Shown here: positions 1-8,872 of the stretch, in pieces
How positions within the stretch are numbered: the first letter of the stretch is position 1
Layout of the letters: every line of letters starts with the position of its first letter
NCBI GenBank assembly: GCA_947572725.1
Contig: CANPDB010000001.1
Span: 1-64,000, forward strand
Origin: an uncultured Clostridium sp.
Lineage (GTDB): Bacteria; Bacillota; Clostridia; TANB77; CAG-508
Reading direction: 5' to 3'
Length of the DNA stretch: 64,000 bases
Position numbers and translations under genes: made by a program
Notes under the pieces: model-generated
The model's input: only the letters and a program-made list of their open reading frames with translations
Told to the model about the DNA's origin: nothing
The model's database searches: none

Positions 1-173
1 TTGTTGTCTTTACAAAAGTTTCTTAAAAATAGTTTTTGTGTGCTGATACTTCCACTTTCTTGTTCATCTTCTTTTGTTTCTATTACTTCGCCATTACCAA
101 CTTCAATATTTTCATTGGATAATCTTTCATATAATCCTGCAATATATTTTTCAGGATTTGCTATTGTTATCAT
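1..173 (-). CDS. Large serine recombinase (TnpX type), N-terminal fragment
   Basis: First 57 codons of a gene that leaves the window at the left edge. Residues 9-18 read IAGLYERLSN, the first strand of the resolvase catalytic domain with the nucleophile serine in the RLS motif. An ESGSIS stretch further on matches the E-S-x-S-I/V segment typical of large serine recombinases. The ATG at 173 follows an AAAGAGAGG ribosome binding site. Such recombinases excise and integrate Tn4451-like elements at GA dinucleotides. The TnpW-like gene upstream and TnpV/MobV to the right fit this. The zinc-ribbon and coiled-coil parts lie outside the window. Confidence 0.8.
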   Translation of the reverse strand, partial: MITIANPEKYIAGLYERLSNENIEVGNGEVIETKEDEQESGSISTQKLFLRNFCKDN

Positions 174-274
174 TTAAACCTCTCTTTCTAATAACAATAG
201 GTTTCCTCCTATCCAATTTACAACTGAATTATACAATTTATATAAAAATTTTTCAACTCATATTTAAAAATTTA

Positions 275-311
275 GGCTAGTTTATATATGCAAAACATAT
301 ACAAACTAGCC
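275..311 (-). terminator. Hairpin between tnpW-like and recombinase genes
   Basis: Inverted repeat GGCTAGTTT...AAACTAGCC. T-rich runs lie on both sides (ctttttac on the plus side, taaatttt on the minus side), so it could stop transcription in either direction. It lies between the TnpW-like gene and the recombinase, so it may limit recombinase expression by read-through. Confidence 0.5.
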
Positions 312-317
312 TTTTTA

Positions 318-428
318 CTATTTATTAATTTTTTCAATTAGAAAACTTATAAATATATCTTTCAATTTTTCTTCCAATGGCTTTGATTTTTCATCAAATA
401 CTTCTTTTATTTTATATTCTTGTTTCAT
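318..428 (-). CDS. Small TnpW-like protein, 36 aa
   Basis: A 36-residue ORF directly upstream of the recombinase with an AGGAAAGGAATAGG leader before the ATG. The core KPLEEKLKDIFISFLIEKI resembles the TnpW family of transposon-encoded small proteins (x-P-L-x-x-K-L-x-x-x-F). Position and size fit TnpW, whose role is not established. The assignment rests on the short motif and the context. Confidence 0.55.
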   Translation of the reverse strand: MKQEYKIKEVFDEKSKPLEEKLKDIFISFLIEKINK

Positions 429-607
429 AAAATACCTATTCCTTTCCTGTGAATAGCTATTTATGGTTATAAATTCAGTTACTTTTGTTTATTAACCTAT
501 TGCTATTCAACATATTTTCCAAAATTCTTGATTAATAAAATCATTCTTTAATCCCTCTTTCTAATTTAGAGTAAAAAAATACACCTTGATTATTTCAAAG
601 CATACAA

Positions 608-1099
608 TTAAACACATATTTTATTACTCTTTATCATATTTGGATTTACAATATTGCTAACTCTTTTAGGAACTGCATATCCTGCATTTATATTATCTTT
701 TAATACTAAATCACTACTATTTTTGTCATACTCATAAGCACTTCTATTGCAGTTTACAAATTGTAAATCATTTTCTTTCTTTTTAGTAGATAAATATTCA
801 TTATCTCTATTTATCTGTACTAATAATTTTTGATATTCTTGCTTTTCCTCTTTTTCCTTTTTTCTTCTGTTTTGTGCATATATTCGTTTTTGAGTTTTAT
901 TCTTTTCTTTGTTTTCTTGCCTTCTAGTTTCTTTTTCTCGAATATATCTTGAATCTTTTTGAATTATCTTTGTTATATATGGCATACCAACTTTTAATTT
1001 ATTTGCTATTTCAACTGGTTTTAAATGTTTTATAAAGAATAATTCAATTATTTTCTCTTTTGTGCCTTTGCTGTCTAATTTGTGTTTTATTTTTCTCAC
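608..1099 (-). CDS. Helix-turn-helix protein with basic coiled-coil tail
   Basis: 163 residues starting at GTG, which directly follows a GGAAGAGG box. Residues 10-50 look like a sigma-70 region 4/HTH_7-like domain: KEKIIELFFIKHLKPVEIA, then a recognition-helix-like stretch. Residues 55-100 are very rich in Lys, Arg, Glu and Gln and predicted helical. The C-terminus is unremarkable. Similar HTH proteins are common cargo of Clostridia mobile elements and are probably regulators. It is divergent from the DUF6076 gene, with a shared promoter region between. Specific function unknown. Confidence 0.6.
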   Translation of the reverse strand: MRKIKHKLDSKGTKEKIIELFFIKHLKPVEIANKLKVGMPYITKIIQKDSRYIREKETRRQENKEKNKTQKRIYAQNRRKKEKEEKQEYQKLLVQINRDNEYLSTKKKENDLQFVNCNRSAYEYDKNSSDLVLKDNINAGYAVPKRVSNIVNPNMIKSNKICV

Positions 1100-1299
1100 C
1101 CTCTTCCTTTTTTAGATTCTCTATTTCAACAAACTACAATTTCACACCTACAAATAAAAACAAAATATACAAATCAAATTACTTTACTGTGTTGTTAATA
1201 GTCTGTTTAAAATCTTAAATACATTGTTATTACAAACTTTTCTCAAAATTTAGTGAATTTTTATTCTACAGTTTTTAGCAATTAATTTTGGAGAAAGTA

Positions 1300-1328
1300 T
1301 TGTAATTATATTGCTATTATAGTATAAT
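1300..1328 (+). promoter_or_regulatory. Promoter of the DUF6076 gene
   Basis: TTGTAA (1300-1305), a 17-base spacer and TATAAT (1323-1328), 92 bases before the ATG at 1420. The rest of the 320-base divergent gap (1100-1419) is AT-rich, with no ORF that I can support. Confidence 0.55.
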
Positions 1329-1419
1329 AAATATAGAATGTCAATAACAATTTATTATTTTTATAAAATTGTTTATGCTGTTTTATAAAATTTGATTTTT
1401 AGAAGGGAGATAAATTCGT

Positions 1420-2508
1420 ATGGAACTACCAGAAGTAACCTTTTTTAGCGATTTCTACTTTTGGTTTAATACTGAAACTAAAAAAGAATATTATGCTACA
1501 CCTTTATATTTTTATAAAGCTGATTTCCATTTAGATACTGAAAATAAATTAAGAGATGTATATTATAAGGAAACTGAAGAAACAGATAATGGCTTAAAGC
1601 ATCCTGCCTCTTTATACTTTCCATTTCACGAAAAATTTGGACTAATGCTATTAAGATTTTTAAATGCTGACTTATCTAACTATGAAATGGCTAATAAAAC
1701 TTTCTTTTATGCTTATGGTTTTGAGATATTAAGAGATTTAGATAAGGATTATAAATTTGAATTAAGTAGTAACTATGGCAGTAATGAAATTTATCTAAAA
1801 GCAACTACTAAAATATTTGAAGATTTACAAGAAAATCTAATTGATTTACAACAAGAACTAATAAAAGCAGTTACCTATATCTATAACTTAAATAACAATA
1901 GTAAATTAGAGAAATATACATATACGGAACGATATGCAGTTTATTTGATAAAAAGAATGGGAAAATTACATACATATTATAAAAATGACTTTGTTATGCG
2001 AGATAGTTATTCAAAGAAATATCAAGAATTTAGTAATAAAAATGAATATGACATATTAGAATCTTTACATACTAAAAATATGTTTCTTTCAATGAGTGAT
2101 ACTCATAAAAGTAACGATTTATCAAGTATTTGCTATGCTATACTTGATGAACTATCAAAAACACCAAATTATCCAATTAAAAAATGTCAAAATTGTGGAA
2201 TGTACTTTATTCCAACTTCAAAAGTAGATGAAATTTATTGCGACTACCCAAAAGAAAATTCAAAAACTTGTAGAGATTTAGGTGCTTTTCAATCTTACAC
2301 CGAAAGGTTAAAACAAAATAAGGCTATGGGCGAATATAGAAGAACTTATCAGCAAAAATTTATGCAAGTTAGAAAAAATAAGGAAAATAAAAAACTTTCT
2401 AATGATTTTGAAACTTGGAAAAAACAAGCTAAAGAAAAAATTAATCTTATGAAAAAAGGTAAACTTACTGAAAATGAAGTATATGAGTGGATTTTGGAAA
2501 ATAAATAA
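1420..2508 (+). CDS. DUF6076 family protein with C-terminal zinc finger
   Basis: 362 residues; GAAGGGAG precedes the ATG. The N-terminal two thirds match nothing I recognise. At about residues 253-290 there is a C-x2-C ... Y-C-x-Y ... C-R zinc-finger-like block (KKCQNCGMYFIP, then IYCDYP and TCRDLG). A basic helix follows (YRRTYQQKFMQVRKNK). This is the DUF6076 layout, which resembles a phage-integrase-like or CGNR-type DNA-binding tail. It is transcribed against most of the element. A protein with the same kind of C-terminus is at 49461 in the second element, suggesting a shared element-maintenance or regulatory role (inference). Confidence 0.65.
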   Translation: MELPEVTFFSDFYFWFNTETKKEYYATPLYFYKADFHLDTENKLRDVYYKETEETDNGLKHPASLYFPFHEKFGLMLLRFLNADLSNYEMANKTFFYAYGFEILRDLDKDYKFELSSNYGSNEIYLKATTKIFEDLQENLIDLQQELIKAVTYIYNLNNNSKLEKYTYTERYAVYLIKRMGKLHTYYKNDFVMRDSYSKKYQEFSNKNEYDILESLHTKNMFLSMSDTHKSNDLSSICYAILDELSKTPNYPIKKCQNCGMYFIPTSKVDEIYCDYPKENSKTCRDLGAFQSYTERLKQNKAMGEYRRTYQQKFMQVRKNKENKKLSNDFETWKKQAKEKINLMKKGKLTENEVYEWILENK

Positions 2509-2553
2509 AGCAAAAGTGAATTGAAAATTTATATATTCAATTCACTTTTGCTT
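2509..2553 (+). terminator. Bidirectional terminator
   Basis: Near-perfect 17-bp stem AGCAAAAGTGAATTGAA/TTCAATTCACTTTTGCT directly after the stop codon of the DUF6076 gene, followed by a T-rich run. It also serves the convergent gene ending at 2566. Confidence 0.8.
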
Positions 2554-2565
2554 ATTTTTAAAATT

Positions 2566-4365
2566 CTAGTAATATGAACTATATTGTGGAGATATATCCA
2601 TTTGCATAGTAGAAATTATTTTATCATATTCATTTGAAATTACATTTAAGTCCTTATCCATTAAAACCATTTTTTTATTGTTATTTTTAACTAAATACAT
2701 ATCATCATATACATCAAGAGCAGTTGTTTGTAGTAAAGTTCTTCCTGTCATATCTATGATTATAAAATGTAGTTCTGGTTTTTCATTTGAATTATAATCT
2801 TCTGTACTATCTGCTTGTAAAATCACTTTGTTATCTTTAATATCGTTTATAATATATGTGTCAGGAATTGTTATTTTATTTCCGTTTTCGTCAATCCAAC
2901 CATTTCTTTTATTTTCTTCATCTTCAAATCCTATATATCCATTAGTAAAAGTATCTAATGTTGCATCATCTTCATCAAAATCTGTTAAATATATTATGCT
3001 TGTTTCTTGCTCGCCATTTGTTTTAGTAATAGTTACTTTATGCTTGGTATTGTTTGATGCTAAATAGTATGTATTTTCATCTTCGTCATAGTAATCATCA
3101 TAATAGTATTGGTCATCTGCTTCCATTTCGTTATCATCTTCATATATCGGTTCTATTAGTATAGAATAATTCTTATTAGTATAATAGTATTTTGAATTTT
3201 TTTCATTTAAAGTAATAGTATTATCATTATCACTTTTTTCTAATATTTGTTGAGTCAGTTTCTTTTCTCCTCTTGTAAATGCTTGAAGGAAAAATTCAAA
3301 GGATTGTAAATATGCTAATCTATAATCTCCATCTTTATTAAACATTTCTAACATTTGTGGTGTGAAATGATTATCTATACTTTTTAAATATTTTTGTAAA
3401 TTTCCTGTTATTTCTATACTATTGTTAGTTTTTGAAATTATAAAAAATTTATCATTCTTTTTAGCAAATGCAATATAGTATGTACTATTATCAATTTCTA
3501 TCTCATTAAAATATGTTACTCGATCATATTCACAAGATATTTTTTCTTTTCCTGCTTCATTTATAAATCCATACTTATAATTTTTTTCGACTGGAATATA
3601 TAATTCCTTTGTTTTAGCTCCTTGTAATGTGGTAATGTTATTATATAGTTCTGATAATGACTTTTTCCATTTGACATCATTTACTTTAGTTATCAATAAA
3701 GAAACTAAAATCATTCCTAAAAAAAATATAACTAATATTACTTGTATTATATAATACAAAATTAAATTTACAATTTTCCTTGATTTACTTTCTTCTATAT
3801 ATTTATCTTGAAAATGTATATATATTAATTGCATTAGTACAGCTATTATGCTCCAATATGCCCCTATTATATCAAGTATATTGAGTATTGCAAGTATAAT
3901 AACTCCAACATATGATATTATTTGAATTACTTTAGGTCTATTTTTCTTTATTCTTATAAAATTAATTATTACTAATACTATTGGTATTATTCCGAATAAT
4001 ATTTTATCTATCCATTCTATGACATCACTTTCATCTACAATTCTAGCTAATGATGTATTTATTGCACTCCATACTTCACAGAAACCAAAAGCTAATTGCC
4101 AAAAGCATATTTTTTTATCTTCTTTATTTTGAATAGCACAAATAATATTTAATATTCCTACTCCACCATATACTAGCACCATTATTATTTGTATATTATT
4201 TAATAAAGTATCAATTATAAAGCTATCATAAACTGATTTTCCACTATTTTCTCCTGACATCATACTAGATAGTAAGTAACTTGTTGAAAAAGCTAGTATA
4301 TAAATTGATGCTACTGCTATAATATTTAATATTGCAACTAAACGATTCGTTCTTTTTCTATTCAT
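2566..4365 (-). CDS. Membrane protein with WG-repeat-like extracellular region
   Basis: 599 residues; GAGGTAATC precedes the ATG. Residues 1-230 hold about seven hydrophobic segments. From about residue 255 the soluble part contains WG-repeat-like units (KYGFINEAGKEKI ... YDRVTYF; later GWIDENGNKITIP ... LMDKDLNVISNEYD). These are beta-rich repeats seen in cell-surface and element-borne proteins. An acidic tyrosine-rich stretch (DDQYYYDDYYDEDE) lies near residue 435. It is the largest of four consecutive membrane-protein genes that form the cargo block of the element. Function unknown. Confidence 0.6.
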   Translation of the reverse strand: MNRKRTNRLVAILNIIAVASIYILAFSTSYLLSSMMSGENSGKSVYDSFIIDTLLNNIQIIMVLVYGGVGILNIICAIQNKEDKKICFWQLAFGFCEVWSAINTSLARIVDESDVIEWIDKILFGIIPIVLVIINFIRIKKNRPKVIQIISYVGVIILAILNILDIIGAYWSIIAVLMQLIYIHFQDKYIEESKSRKIVNLILYYIIQVILVIFFLGMILVSLLITKVNDVKWKKSLSELYNNITTLQGAKTKELYIPVEKNYKYGFINEAGKEKISCEYDRVTYFNEIEIDNSTYYIAFAKKNDKFFIISKTNNSIEITGNLQKYLKSIDNHFTPQMLEMFNKDGDYRLAYLQSFEFFLQAFTRGEKKLTQQILEKSDNDNTITLNEKNSKYYYTNKNYSILIEPIYEDDNEMEADDQYYYDDYYDEDENTYYLASNNTKHKVTITKTNGEQETSIIYLTDFDEDDATLDTFTNGYIGFEDEENKRNGWIDENGNKITIPDTYIINDIKDNKVILQADSTEDYNSNEKPELHFIIIDMTGRTLLQTTALDVYDDMYLVKNNNKKMVLMDKDLNVISNEYDKIISTMQMDISPQYSSYY

Positions 4366-4392
4366 GATTACCTCTTTTCCTTTGTATAAATA

Positions 4393-4920
4393 TTATTTTA
4401 TACTATATTTTATATCATTTTTTGTTACTGTAAAAACAATTGTATCATTTCCAACACTACAAGTTATTTTGTTTCCCTTTACTGTTGTATTTGTAATTCC
4501 TAATTCTTCTTTTAAATATGTAGTAAATCCACTTTTTATTGCATTTAGATGGTTTCCCTCATCTGAAAATTGAGAGAGATTTCCCATTTGATATGCAAGT
4601 ATAGCTGTTTCTGCAAAATCAGAAGCTGTCATTTCTTGCTTACTACTTGAAGAATAATTATACTTATTATATTCGTTTTCTATAGAAATTCTCATTGCAA
4701 ATATTCCAATATCAACAACTAAAACAATTACTATTATAATAATATCTAGCATTAACGATTCAAATCCTTCTGGGCTTTCTTTAGCTTTTTTAATTTTATA
4801 TACTAACATCGCTATTGCAATTATTAAACTTACAATTGGAACAATCGGACCAGGTATAATTATAGATGCAAACCCTAATAAAGCATAAACAAATTTCATC
4901 ATATGTCTATCTTCAAACAT
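4393..4920 (-). CDS. Small membrane protein with C-terminal soluble domain
   Basis: 175 residues from the ATG at 4920. That start was chosen because GGAGG lies eight bases upstream, and the ATG overlaps the TGA of the preceding gene in the ATGTTTGA arrangement, indicating translational coupling. Three hydrophobic segments occupy residues 8-40 and 57-78. A soluble tail of about 95 residues (TASDFAETAILAYQMGNLSQ ...) follows. No family recognised. Confidence 0.6.
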   Translation of the reverse strand: MFEDRHMMKFVYALLGFASIIIPGPIVPIVSLIIAIAMLVYKIKKAKESPEGFESLMLDIIIIVIVLVVDIGIFAMRISIENEYNKYNYSSSSKQEMTASDFAETAILAYQMGNLSQFSDEGNHLNAIKSGFTTYLKEELGITNTTVKGNKITCSVGNDTIVFTVTKNDIKYSIK

Positions 4921-5407
4921 TTTTATTACCTCCATTCTCTTTTTCTTCATATTTTTCATAAAACCAATCTGTGCTTTCTTTGTACTTTTCTGGATTATCT
5001 GCTTTAGATAAATCTTTGTTAATTGCAAACAATATAATTAAATATAGTATTGTGAATATTTCTCCAAAAAAGAAATCATAACCCAAAAAAGCAAAATCTA
5101 CTATATCTTGAATAGATGAAAATATAAAGATAATATCATATATAAAAATCCAACCTATCGCTACCATTGAACAAATAATATATCTTTTTGCCCTAATTTC
5201 ATCATATTTTGACATATAGTTTCTAGCTATTATCAAAAAAATCATAGATACTATTTCAAAAACTATACCAAAATCAAATTCTCCATACAATAAAGGTGCA
5301 ATATATGTCATTATACTAATTACAATTAATAATATAGGGGCAATTGTCTTATTTTTTGCTTTATCAACATTTACTTTTTTTATAAAATCTTTTTCCTTTT
5401 CTTCCAT
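4913..5407 (-). CDS. Four-TM membrane protein
   Basis: 164 residues; AAGGAGCC precedes the ATG. Charged N-terminus, four hydrophobic helices between residues 22 and 135 and a charged C-terminus. It overlaps the next gene by eight bases. It belongs to the cargo block with its neighbours. No family recognised. Confidence 0.6.
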   Translation of the reverse strand: MEEKEKDFIKKVNVDKAKNKTIAPILLIVISIMTYIAPLLYGEFDFGIVFEIVSMIFLIIARNYMSKYDEIRAKRYIICSMVAIGWIFIYDIIFIFSSIQDIVDFAFLGYDFFFGEIFTILYLIILFAINKDLSKADNPEKYKESTDWFYEKYEEKENGGNKNV

Positions 5408-5454
5408 TTTAGGCTCCTTACGATACTTTGTTTTGTTAAACTTTTATTAAGTAT

Positions 5455-6189
5455 TTAAAAACGAACATTTTGTTCTTCATCAAATAAAATTAAATCATCT
5501 TTATCTAATCTGTCTTTTTTCTCTTGTATATTTATTACTTTAAATATTTGATAAATTAGTAATATATTAAGTAATAAATGTAATATCAACATAGCATAAC
5601 TTTTTATTTTAAATATATTATACATTTCCATACATTCATCTATATAATATTCTTTTTCTGTTTTTATGCTTAATCCACCTATTCCTATATCAAATTTTGA
5701 ATTATTAGCTTTTTCTTGTATATCTTGTTCTAAATAAAACTGTTCAAATTTATTCTTGTCATAAGTTGAATCATAGCTTAATTTTATTCCTAAAAAAACT
5801 AACATTGTTACTATAGAAATAACTAAAATAATTGCTAGTTTCTTTATTAATGCCTCTTTGCTTTTAGAAAAGAAATTAGCAATTGCAACTATACCTAATA
5901 AAATTAATAATACTACTGAATAAACATTCATAAATACACTTTTAATACTTTCAATAGGGTCTATTATTGATGACTTGTGTATAAACAAATATGCAATTAC
6001 TCCAACTATTAAAATGATAAATGTTACTATCATTTGCATTAGTACATATGTATTATCTAACGGAATATAGTACATTCTTCTATAATAACAACCATAATGA
6101 TGTCTATATCCACCATCAAAATTATTATTTTCTTCTCCACCAATATTATTGTTAATCGATGGCATATCTCCTCTCCCCATAAAAGCCAT
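5455..6189 (-). CDS. Membrane protein with Tyr/His-rich N-terminus
   Basis: 244 residues; AGGAGAAAGAATT precedes the ATG. Residues 1-45 are rich in Asn, Gly, His and Tyr (GGYRHHYGCYYRRMYY). Four hydrophobic segments lie at about 50-72, 88-106, 115-135 and 190-215. First gene of the four-gene membrane block (6189 to 2566). Unknown function. Confidence 0.55.
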   Translation of the reverse strand: MAFMGRGDMPSINNNIGGEENNNFDGGYRHHYGCYYRRMYYIPLDNTYVLMQMIVTFIILIVGVIAYLFIHKSSIIDPIESIKSVFMNVYSVVLLILLGIVAIANFFSKSKEALIKKLAIILVISIVTMLVFLGIKLSYDSTYDKNKFEQFYLEQDIQEKANNSKFDIGIGGLSIKTEKEYYIDECMEMYNIFKIKSYAMLILHLLLNILLIYQIFKVINIQEKKDRLDKDDLILFDEEQNVRF

Positions 6190-6389
6190 AATTCTTTCTC
6201 CTACTCTTTATTATTTTCTATTCCTAATAATATTTTAACATACCCCCAAAATTTTAACAATAGTTTTTTGTACTTATTTAGATATATCTTAATAAGTTTT
6301 AGTGGTATTAAGTTATTTATAGTTTAACTTTATAATTTATATATAAATAATTTTTACATTATTAAGTAATACAAAAGGAGGATACTTTT

Positions 6390-6653
6390 ATGACTTCTAT
6401 GGAATTAGTTGGATTTAATACAAAATGGTACAGATATCAAAATAATTTAACACAGGAACAATATGCTAATAAAACTAAATTTAAAATGGCTTATATTAGT
6501 GTTATAGAAACTGGAAATGCTAATTTGACTTGTAAAAATATTGATTTTATAGCAAAATCTTTTAAAATAAAGCCAGAACTTCTTTTTAGTGAAGAAACTG
6601 CAAAAATGGCTAAAAAGTTGCCAATTAGAGTCGATATGTATAACAGGAAATAA
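6390..6653 (+). CDS. XRE-family HTH regulator
   Basis: 87 residues with AAAGGAGGATACTTTT before the ATG. HTH_3 fold: a first helix ending in a Q-x-N-L-T-Q-E-Q-Y turn, a second segment MAYISVIETGNANLT, and a last helix IDFIAKSFKIKPELLF. It is transcribed away from the membrane block and is probably its regulator (inference). Confidence 0.8.
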   Translation: MTSMELVGFNTKWYRYQNNLTQEQYANKTKFKMAYISVIETGNANLTCKNIDFIAKSFKIKPELLFSEETAKMAKKLPIRVDMYNRK

Positions 6654-6684
6654 TTATCTACATAATCATCTCCTGTTATTTTTA

Positions 6685-7872
6685 TCATCTTTGTAAATCC
6701 CATTCTTTATCTCTTTCTTCGTATTTAAGTTGTTTTTCTGCATCTAAAAAAGTATTAGTTTCATTTTGAAAATCTCTAACTAAATTATCTTCTGCTCCCA
6801 TATCAAACTTTTTACAAATCCAATGTATGAATTTATCAATAGTTTCGTAGAATTTGTCTATTATTTTATTTAATCTACTATTCTCTTTTTCTAAACCTTT
6901 TATTTTACTTTTATATTTCCATTCAATATCAAATTCTTTTTGCTTATATTCACTTTTTATTTGTTCTACTTGATTGTGTAAATCTTTATTATCAGCTAGT
7001 ATCTTATTTCTTTCTTTTTGATACTTTTCTGCTTCTTCTATAACTTTTGTTTGTCTTGATAATTCCTTATGCAAATCCATATTATCTTGATATAAATTTT
7101 GAATTAGGTCATCTTTTGGTTTTATGATTTCTTCTAAAATTTTTTCATCTCTTTTCTTTGATAATCTGTTAATATTAATGTCGGTAATATTAGGAACATC
7201 TGGTAATTCTAATTTTATATTTTTTAGAGTTTCTTTTGTCTGTTCATAATTTGTTATACTTTTATATTCTTTTAATGTATAATGAACTCTGTCTGTTTCT
7301 TCTTTTGGTAATCCTCTTTGCAATTCAAATCCATTTGACACCATATATTCAAAAAAAGCATTTTGTAATTGTCTGTAACTATCTTTGGCTTTCCAAAATT
7401 CACTACAAGCTAATTTATCAATAGGATTTCCTTTTTTATCTACTGTATGAACAACAGGTAAAAAAAGTAAGTGCAAATGAGGAGATTTCTCATCATAATG
7501 CACTTTTGCAGATAAAATATACTTTTCGCCTAAATCTTTATATTCACAAACAAATTTATATGCAGTAGCAAAATATCTTTTTGTTTCTTCTTCTCCTATT
7601 CTTTTGAAGAAGTCATTATCTGATGTAATCATATATTCACAAGCTATATTGCTTACTGTTTTTATTTGTCCTTTCAAATCATATTTCTTTAAAATTTTAT
7701 CAAATTCTTTCACATAATTAAATTCTGGATCTTTTAATGAATAGTTTAGATGTGATTTTGTCCTATCTATATCCTTATTTGAATAATGTTTGTTCTTTCT
7801 TTCATCATGGCGATATACTGCCATTAAATTTTCTCTTTTGTATTTTGCATTTCTTATTATTGCATAACTCAT
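6685..7872 (-). CDS. MobV-family relaxase (plasmid recombination protein)
   Basis: 395 residues; GAGGAGG precedes the ATG. The N-terminus (MSYAIIRNAKYK ... NLMAVYRHDERKN) and the metal-binding motif H-Y-D-E-K-S-P-H-L-H-L near residue 124 define MobV/Pre relaxases. These nick at oriT and start transfer of mobilizable elements. Residues 240-395 are a long coiled coil. It needs a helper conjugation system in trans, because no type IV secretion genes are in view. The region just upstream (7961-8152) is packed with hairpins and is the likely oriT. Confidence 0.92.
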   Translation of the reverse strand: MSYAIIRNAKYKRENLMAVYRHDERKNKHYSNKDIDRTKSHLNYSLKDPEFNYVKEFDKILKKYDLKGQIKTVSNIACEYMITSDNDFFKRIGEEETKRYFATAYKFVCEYKDLGEKYILSAKVHYDEKSPHLHLLFLPVVHTVDKKGNPIDKLACSEFWKAKDSYRQLQNAFFEYMVSNGFELQRGLPKEETDRVHYTLKEYKSITNYEQTKETLKNIKLELPDVPNITDININRLSKKRDEKILEEIIKPKDDLIQNLYQDNMDLHKELSRQTKVIEEAEKYQKERNKILADNKDLHNQVEQIKSEYKQKEFDIEWKYKSKIKGLEKENSRLNKIIDKFYETIDKFIHWICKKFDMGAEDNLVRDFQNETNTFLDAEKQLKYEERDKEWDLQR

Positions 7873-7960
7873 ATTTAACCTCCTCGCTCGTGTATATTCA
7901 CACGAATAAAATTTCTTCTTTGAACTTGCTCAAAAGCACTTTTCTAAAATGTGCAGTAAA

Positions 7961-8152
7961 CACACTACAACACTTTTTTAACGCTACTCGCTAAAAGTGT
8001 TAGTGTGGCAGGGAAAGATAAATTTTTCCCCACACCCCTTTGCCTAAAAAATATCTTCATATTTTTTAGGTTTTAGTTAAAATTGCTATTCGCAACTTTA
8101 ACTACAAAATCAGCTATCAAAGTAGTCTACCTACTCTAATAGCTGATTTTGT
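7961..8152. other. Hairpin cluster, candidate oriT
   Basis: Several inverted repeats lie between mobV and the HTH initiator gene. (1) 7961-8007: CACACTA-ca-ACACTTTT paired with AAAAGTGT-TAGTGTG around a 15-base loop. (2) 8011-8030: GGGAAA/TTTCCC. (3) 8043-8070: perfect 12-bp stem CCTAAAAAATAT with loop CTTC. (4) 8074-8102: TTAAAaTTGC/GCAA-CTTTAA. (5) 8104-8152: perfect 14-bp stem ACAAAATCAGCTAT with an inner AGTAG/CTACT stem. MobV oriT sites are hairpins just upstream of mob, so (1) is the best nic-site candidate. The others may be replication or termination signals. Confidence 0.5.
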
Positions 8153-8170
8153 ATATGCAAATGTCATAGC

Positions 8171-8680
8171 TTATACTAGCATATCTGCATTTGCATATAA
8201 TTTAGTAAAGTCATAGTTTGTATAATCTCTTTGTTCAAAGTTAGCTCTTGACTTTCTAAAATTTTGTTTTGCATTATTATATTTACTTATATTTTTATTA
8301 TTATATTTATTATCCTTAAACTTTTCTTCAATAGGGGTATTGAAGTTTTGTTGGAGAGGGTATTTAACTTTTGTTAAATAGGTATCTTTGTTTTTGCTTA
8401 TTGGTATTAATTTTCTCATTTCTACTTGTTTACTATTCTTTTTGTATATCAATTCAATGTTAATATAAGTTTTATCTTTTAATGAATTTACTAATTTTGA
8501 TACTTGGGTTATTGATATATTTAGTAACTCACTCATGGTTTTGTTTGTTAAATAGCAATAGTTATTTTCTTTGCTTAAATATAAAATTATTGCATATATG
8601 ATTTTTTCTTTATCACTTAATTTTTCATCTGTTAATATTTCTATTGGTATCCATATACCTTTTAAATTTAAGTTAGACAT
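8171..8680 (-). CDS. Replication-initiator-like winged-helix protein
   Basis: 169 residues; GGTGAGGGA precedes the ATG. The first 110 residues follow the helix-turn-helix pattern of small plasmid initiators (WIPIEILTDEKLSDKEKIIYA; the HTH with LTNKTMSELLNIS and QVSKLVNSL). The tail is poorly conserved. Its position beside the oriT-like region and mobV is typical of Clostridia mobilizable elements. It could also be only a regulator. Confidence 0.6.
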   Translation of the reverse strand: MSNLNLKGIWIPIEILTDEKLSDKEKIIYAIILYLSKENNYCYLTNKTMSELLNISITQVSKLVNSLKDKTYINIELIYKKNSKQVEMRKLIPISKNKDTYLTKVKYPLQQNFNTPIEEKFKDNKYNNKNISKYNNAKQNFRKSRANFEQRDYTNYDFTKLYANADMLV

Positions 8681-8834
8681 TCCCTCACCTTCTTTCGTTT
8701 ATTCGCTTTATTTTTAATTTTTAGCCATTTTAAATTATTAGTAGAGTAATTTTACATTTTTTCTAATGTAGGCAAAAAATTTCCATAAAAATAAGCCTTA
8801 GACTTATTTCTAAATCTAAAGCTTTATGCTCTTT

Positions 8835-8866
8835 CAAATTTTGCCGACAGTGTCGACAAAATTTAA
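8835..8866. repeat. Inverted repeat around GTCGACA
   Basis: AAATTTTGcCGAC-agt-GTCGaCAAAATTT, an almost perfect 13-bp palindrome with three spacer bases. It lies just after the stop codon of the yhcG-like gene. No T-run follows on the minus strand, so it looks more like a protein-binding or recombination site than a terminator. Confidence 0.45.
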
Positions 8867-8872
8867 GACTTT

